Source: Pseudomonadales bacterium
GTDB taxonomy: Bacteria > Pseudomonadota > Gammaproteobacteria > Pseudomonadales > UBA5518
Assembly: GCA_024234165.1 (NCBI GenBank)
Contig: JACKOP010000001.1
Location: forward strand, 868,001-932,000
Direction: 5' to 3'
DNA length: 64,000 nucleotides
Shown here: piece by piece, positions 63,228 to 64,000 of the stretch
Layout of the letters: each line of letters starts with the position of its first letter
How positions within the stretch are numbered: position 1 is the stretch's first letter
Notes under the pieces: generated by a model
What the model was told of the DNA's origin: nothing
The model's database searches: none
What the model saw: the letters and a program-made list of their open reading frames with translations, nothing else
Made by a program: the position numbers and the translations under genes

Positions 63228-64000
63228 ATGAGCAGTGACGAATTCGAGCGCATCAAGCCTGCGAAGATCGACATGGCGATCACTCCGGCGACCGGCGCAG
63301 TCACTGCCTCGCGCGCTTCGCTGCCAATACCGGCACTGGTGATAGGCACGCTGCTGCTGCTCGCCGCTGCAGTGTTTTTCCTGCTCCCCGACTACATCAC
63401 GCGCCAGCGTGGCCCGACGGTGGCGGCAACGACACCGGCCAGCTCCGCGGCGCCGCAATCCGATACAGGCGCTGCGACGGCGCAACCGTCGGAAACCCCA
63501 TACGCCGCAGCCACCACCGAGCGCCAGCGTGCCGCGGCAAAGGAGGCGCTGGATGCCGTGCTGACGCTCCAGCACGAACTGCAGCAGCGCGGAGCAGAAA
63601 ACTGGGCAGCAACCGAACTCGCACAGGCGACGGCACTGGCCACCGCAGGCGACCTCGCCTACCGCGAAGGCGATCATGCAACGGCGCAGGCAAGGTACGC
63701 CGAGGCGGCGTCGCTGCTGCGTGCCACGCTCGCCGGCATCGAGGAACGCCTGCAGGACCGGCTCGCGCGTGCTGCAGCAGCGCTCGCTGCCGGGAACTCT
63801 GCCGAAGCAGGCACGCTGTTCGGCGAAGCACTGGCGATCGACCCGGGCAACACCACGGCGCAGCACGGACTGCAGCGTGCCGGCACGCTCGATCGCGTGC
63901 TGGAACTCGCGTCACGTGCTGGCGCAGCCGAAGCCGCAGGTGACGACGCGCTGGCACAACGGAGCTACGAGGAAGCGCTGGCGCTCGACAGCGAGCACGC
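63228..64000 (+). CDS. TPR membrane protein, partial at the window end
   Basis: At least 257 codons, open to the right edge. N-terminal cytoplasmic piece MSSDEFERIKPAKIDMAIT, one membrane helix (LVIGTLLLLAAAVFFLLPDY), an Ala/Thr-rich linker, then periplasmic TPR-like repeats: GDLAYREGDHATAQARYAEA, ALAAGNSAEAGTLFGEALAI, AGDDALAQRSYEEALALDSE. It is the fourth gene of the set starting at 59473, but separated by 37 bp without overlap. The C-terminal domain lies outside. Confidence 0.82.
   Translation, partial: MSSDEFERIKPAKIDMAITPATGAVTASRASLPIPALVIGTLLLLAAAVFFLLPDYITRQRGPTVAATTPASSAAPQSDTGAATAQPSETPYAAATTERQRAAAKEALDAVLTLQHELQQRGAENWAATELAQATALATAGDLAYREGDHATAQARYAEAASLLRATLAGIEERLQDRLARAAAALAAGNSAEAGTLFGEALAIDPGNTTAQHGLQRAGTLDRVLELASRAGAAEAAGDDALAQRSYEEALALDSEH

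Overview
The window looks like a chromosomal segment of a GC-rich gammaproteobacterium. Positions 35963-48108 carry the Pseudomonas-like order recJ-thrC-hom-dsbC-xerD-rplS-trmD-rimM-rpsP-ffh-ccsA-like-CNNM/CorC, followed by tgt-queA, tRNA-Leu(CAA) and an OprI/Lpp-type lipoprotein, so a Pseudomonadales-like lineage is my best guess. The species cannot be named from the sequence alone.

Left part (1-27090): a chromosomal integron. The integrase gene intI (26101-27090, + strand) reads away from an attI region, and about 12 gene cassettes extend leftwards from it, most with genes on the - strand. I map intact or recognisable attC sites at 634-700, 1207-1221 (collapsed), 12535-12641, 15312-15371, 22864-22942, 23585-23687, 23999-24121, 24588-24651 and 24945-25004. 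Cassette contents from attI outward: an aadA-type aminoglycoside nucleotidyltransferase, a cassette without a convincing gene, a 150-aa hypothetical protein, a small membrane protein, a 190-bp tandem-repeat cassette, a 202-aa membrane protein, a ParE-type toxin-antitoxin (TA) pair, a reverse-oriented TA pair, HigBA, a broken hypothetical gene, a DUF4160/DUF2442 pair, and a HigBA pair whose toxin has an internal deletion. Many cassette stop codons overlap the attC R'' box.

This array is heavily invaded. Four closely similar IS91-like elements (6531-7855, 9825-11913, 12642-14739, 15372-17458), each with a tyrosine recombinase gene and an HUH transposase gene or its remnant, all abut a GTTRRRY-like attC core on the same side and in the same orientation. 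A fifth possible terminus lies at the left edge. An IS1111-attC-like IS110 element, two IS66 elements with perfect 8-bp target duplications, and an IS5-family element (4-bp CTAA duplication) that contains a second transposon (AAA ATPase plus DDE transposase) complete the picture. The repeated attC targeting by HUH elements is the most novel-looking feature.

Right part (27128-64000): ordinary chromosome. A VanZ-heparinase II/III fusion and an MscK-like channel lie next to the integron. A rhombotarget lipoprotein and rhombosortase pair follows, then the syntenic housekeeping block described above. Next come Lpp with a convergent L,D-transpeptidase. A divergent TetR-controlled acyl-CoA dehydrogenase/MaoC cluster resembles CoA-dependent side-chain (possibly steroid) degradation. 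The window ends with a tightly coupled set of envelope genes (TPR/TonB-C, Ser/Gly-rich lipoprotein, lipoprotein, TPR membrane protein) that runs off the right edge.
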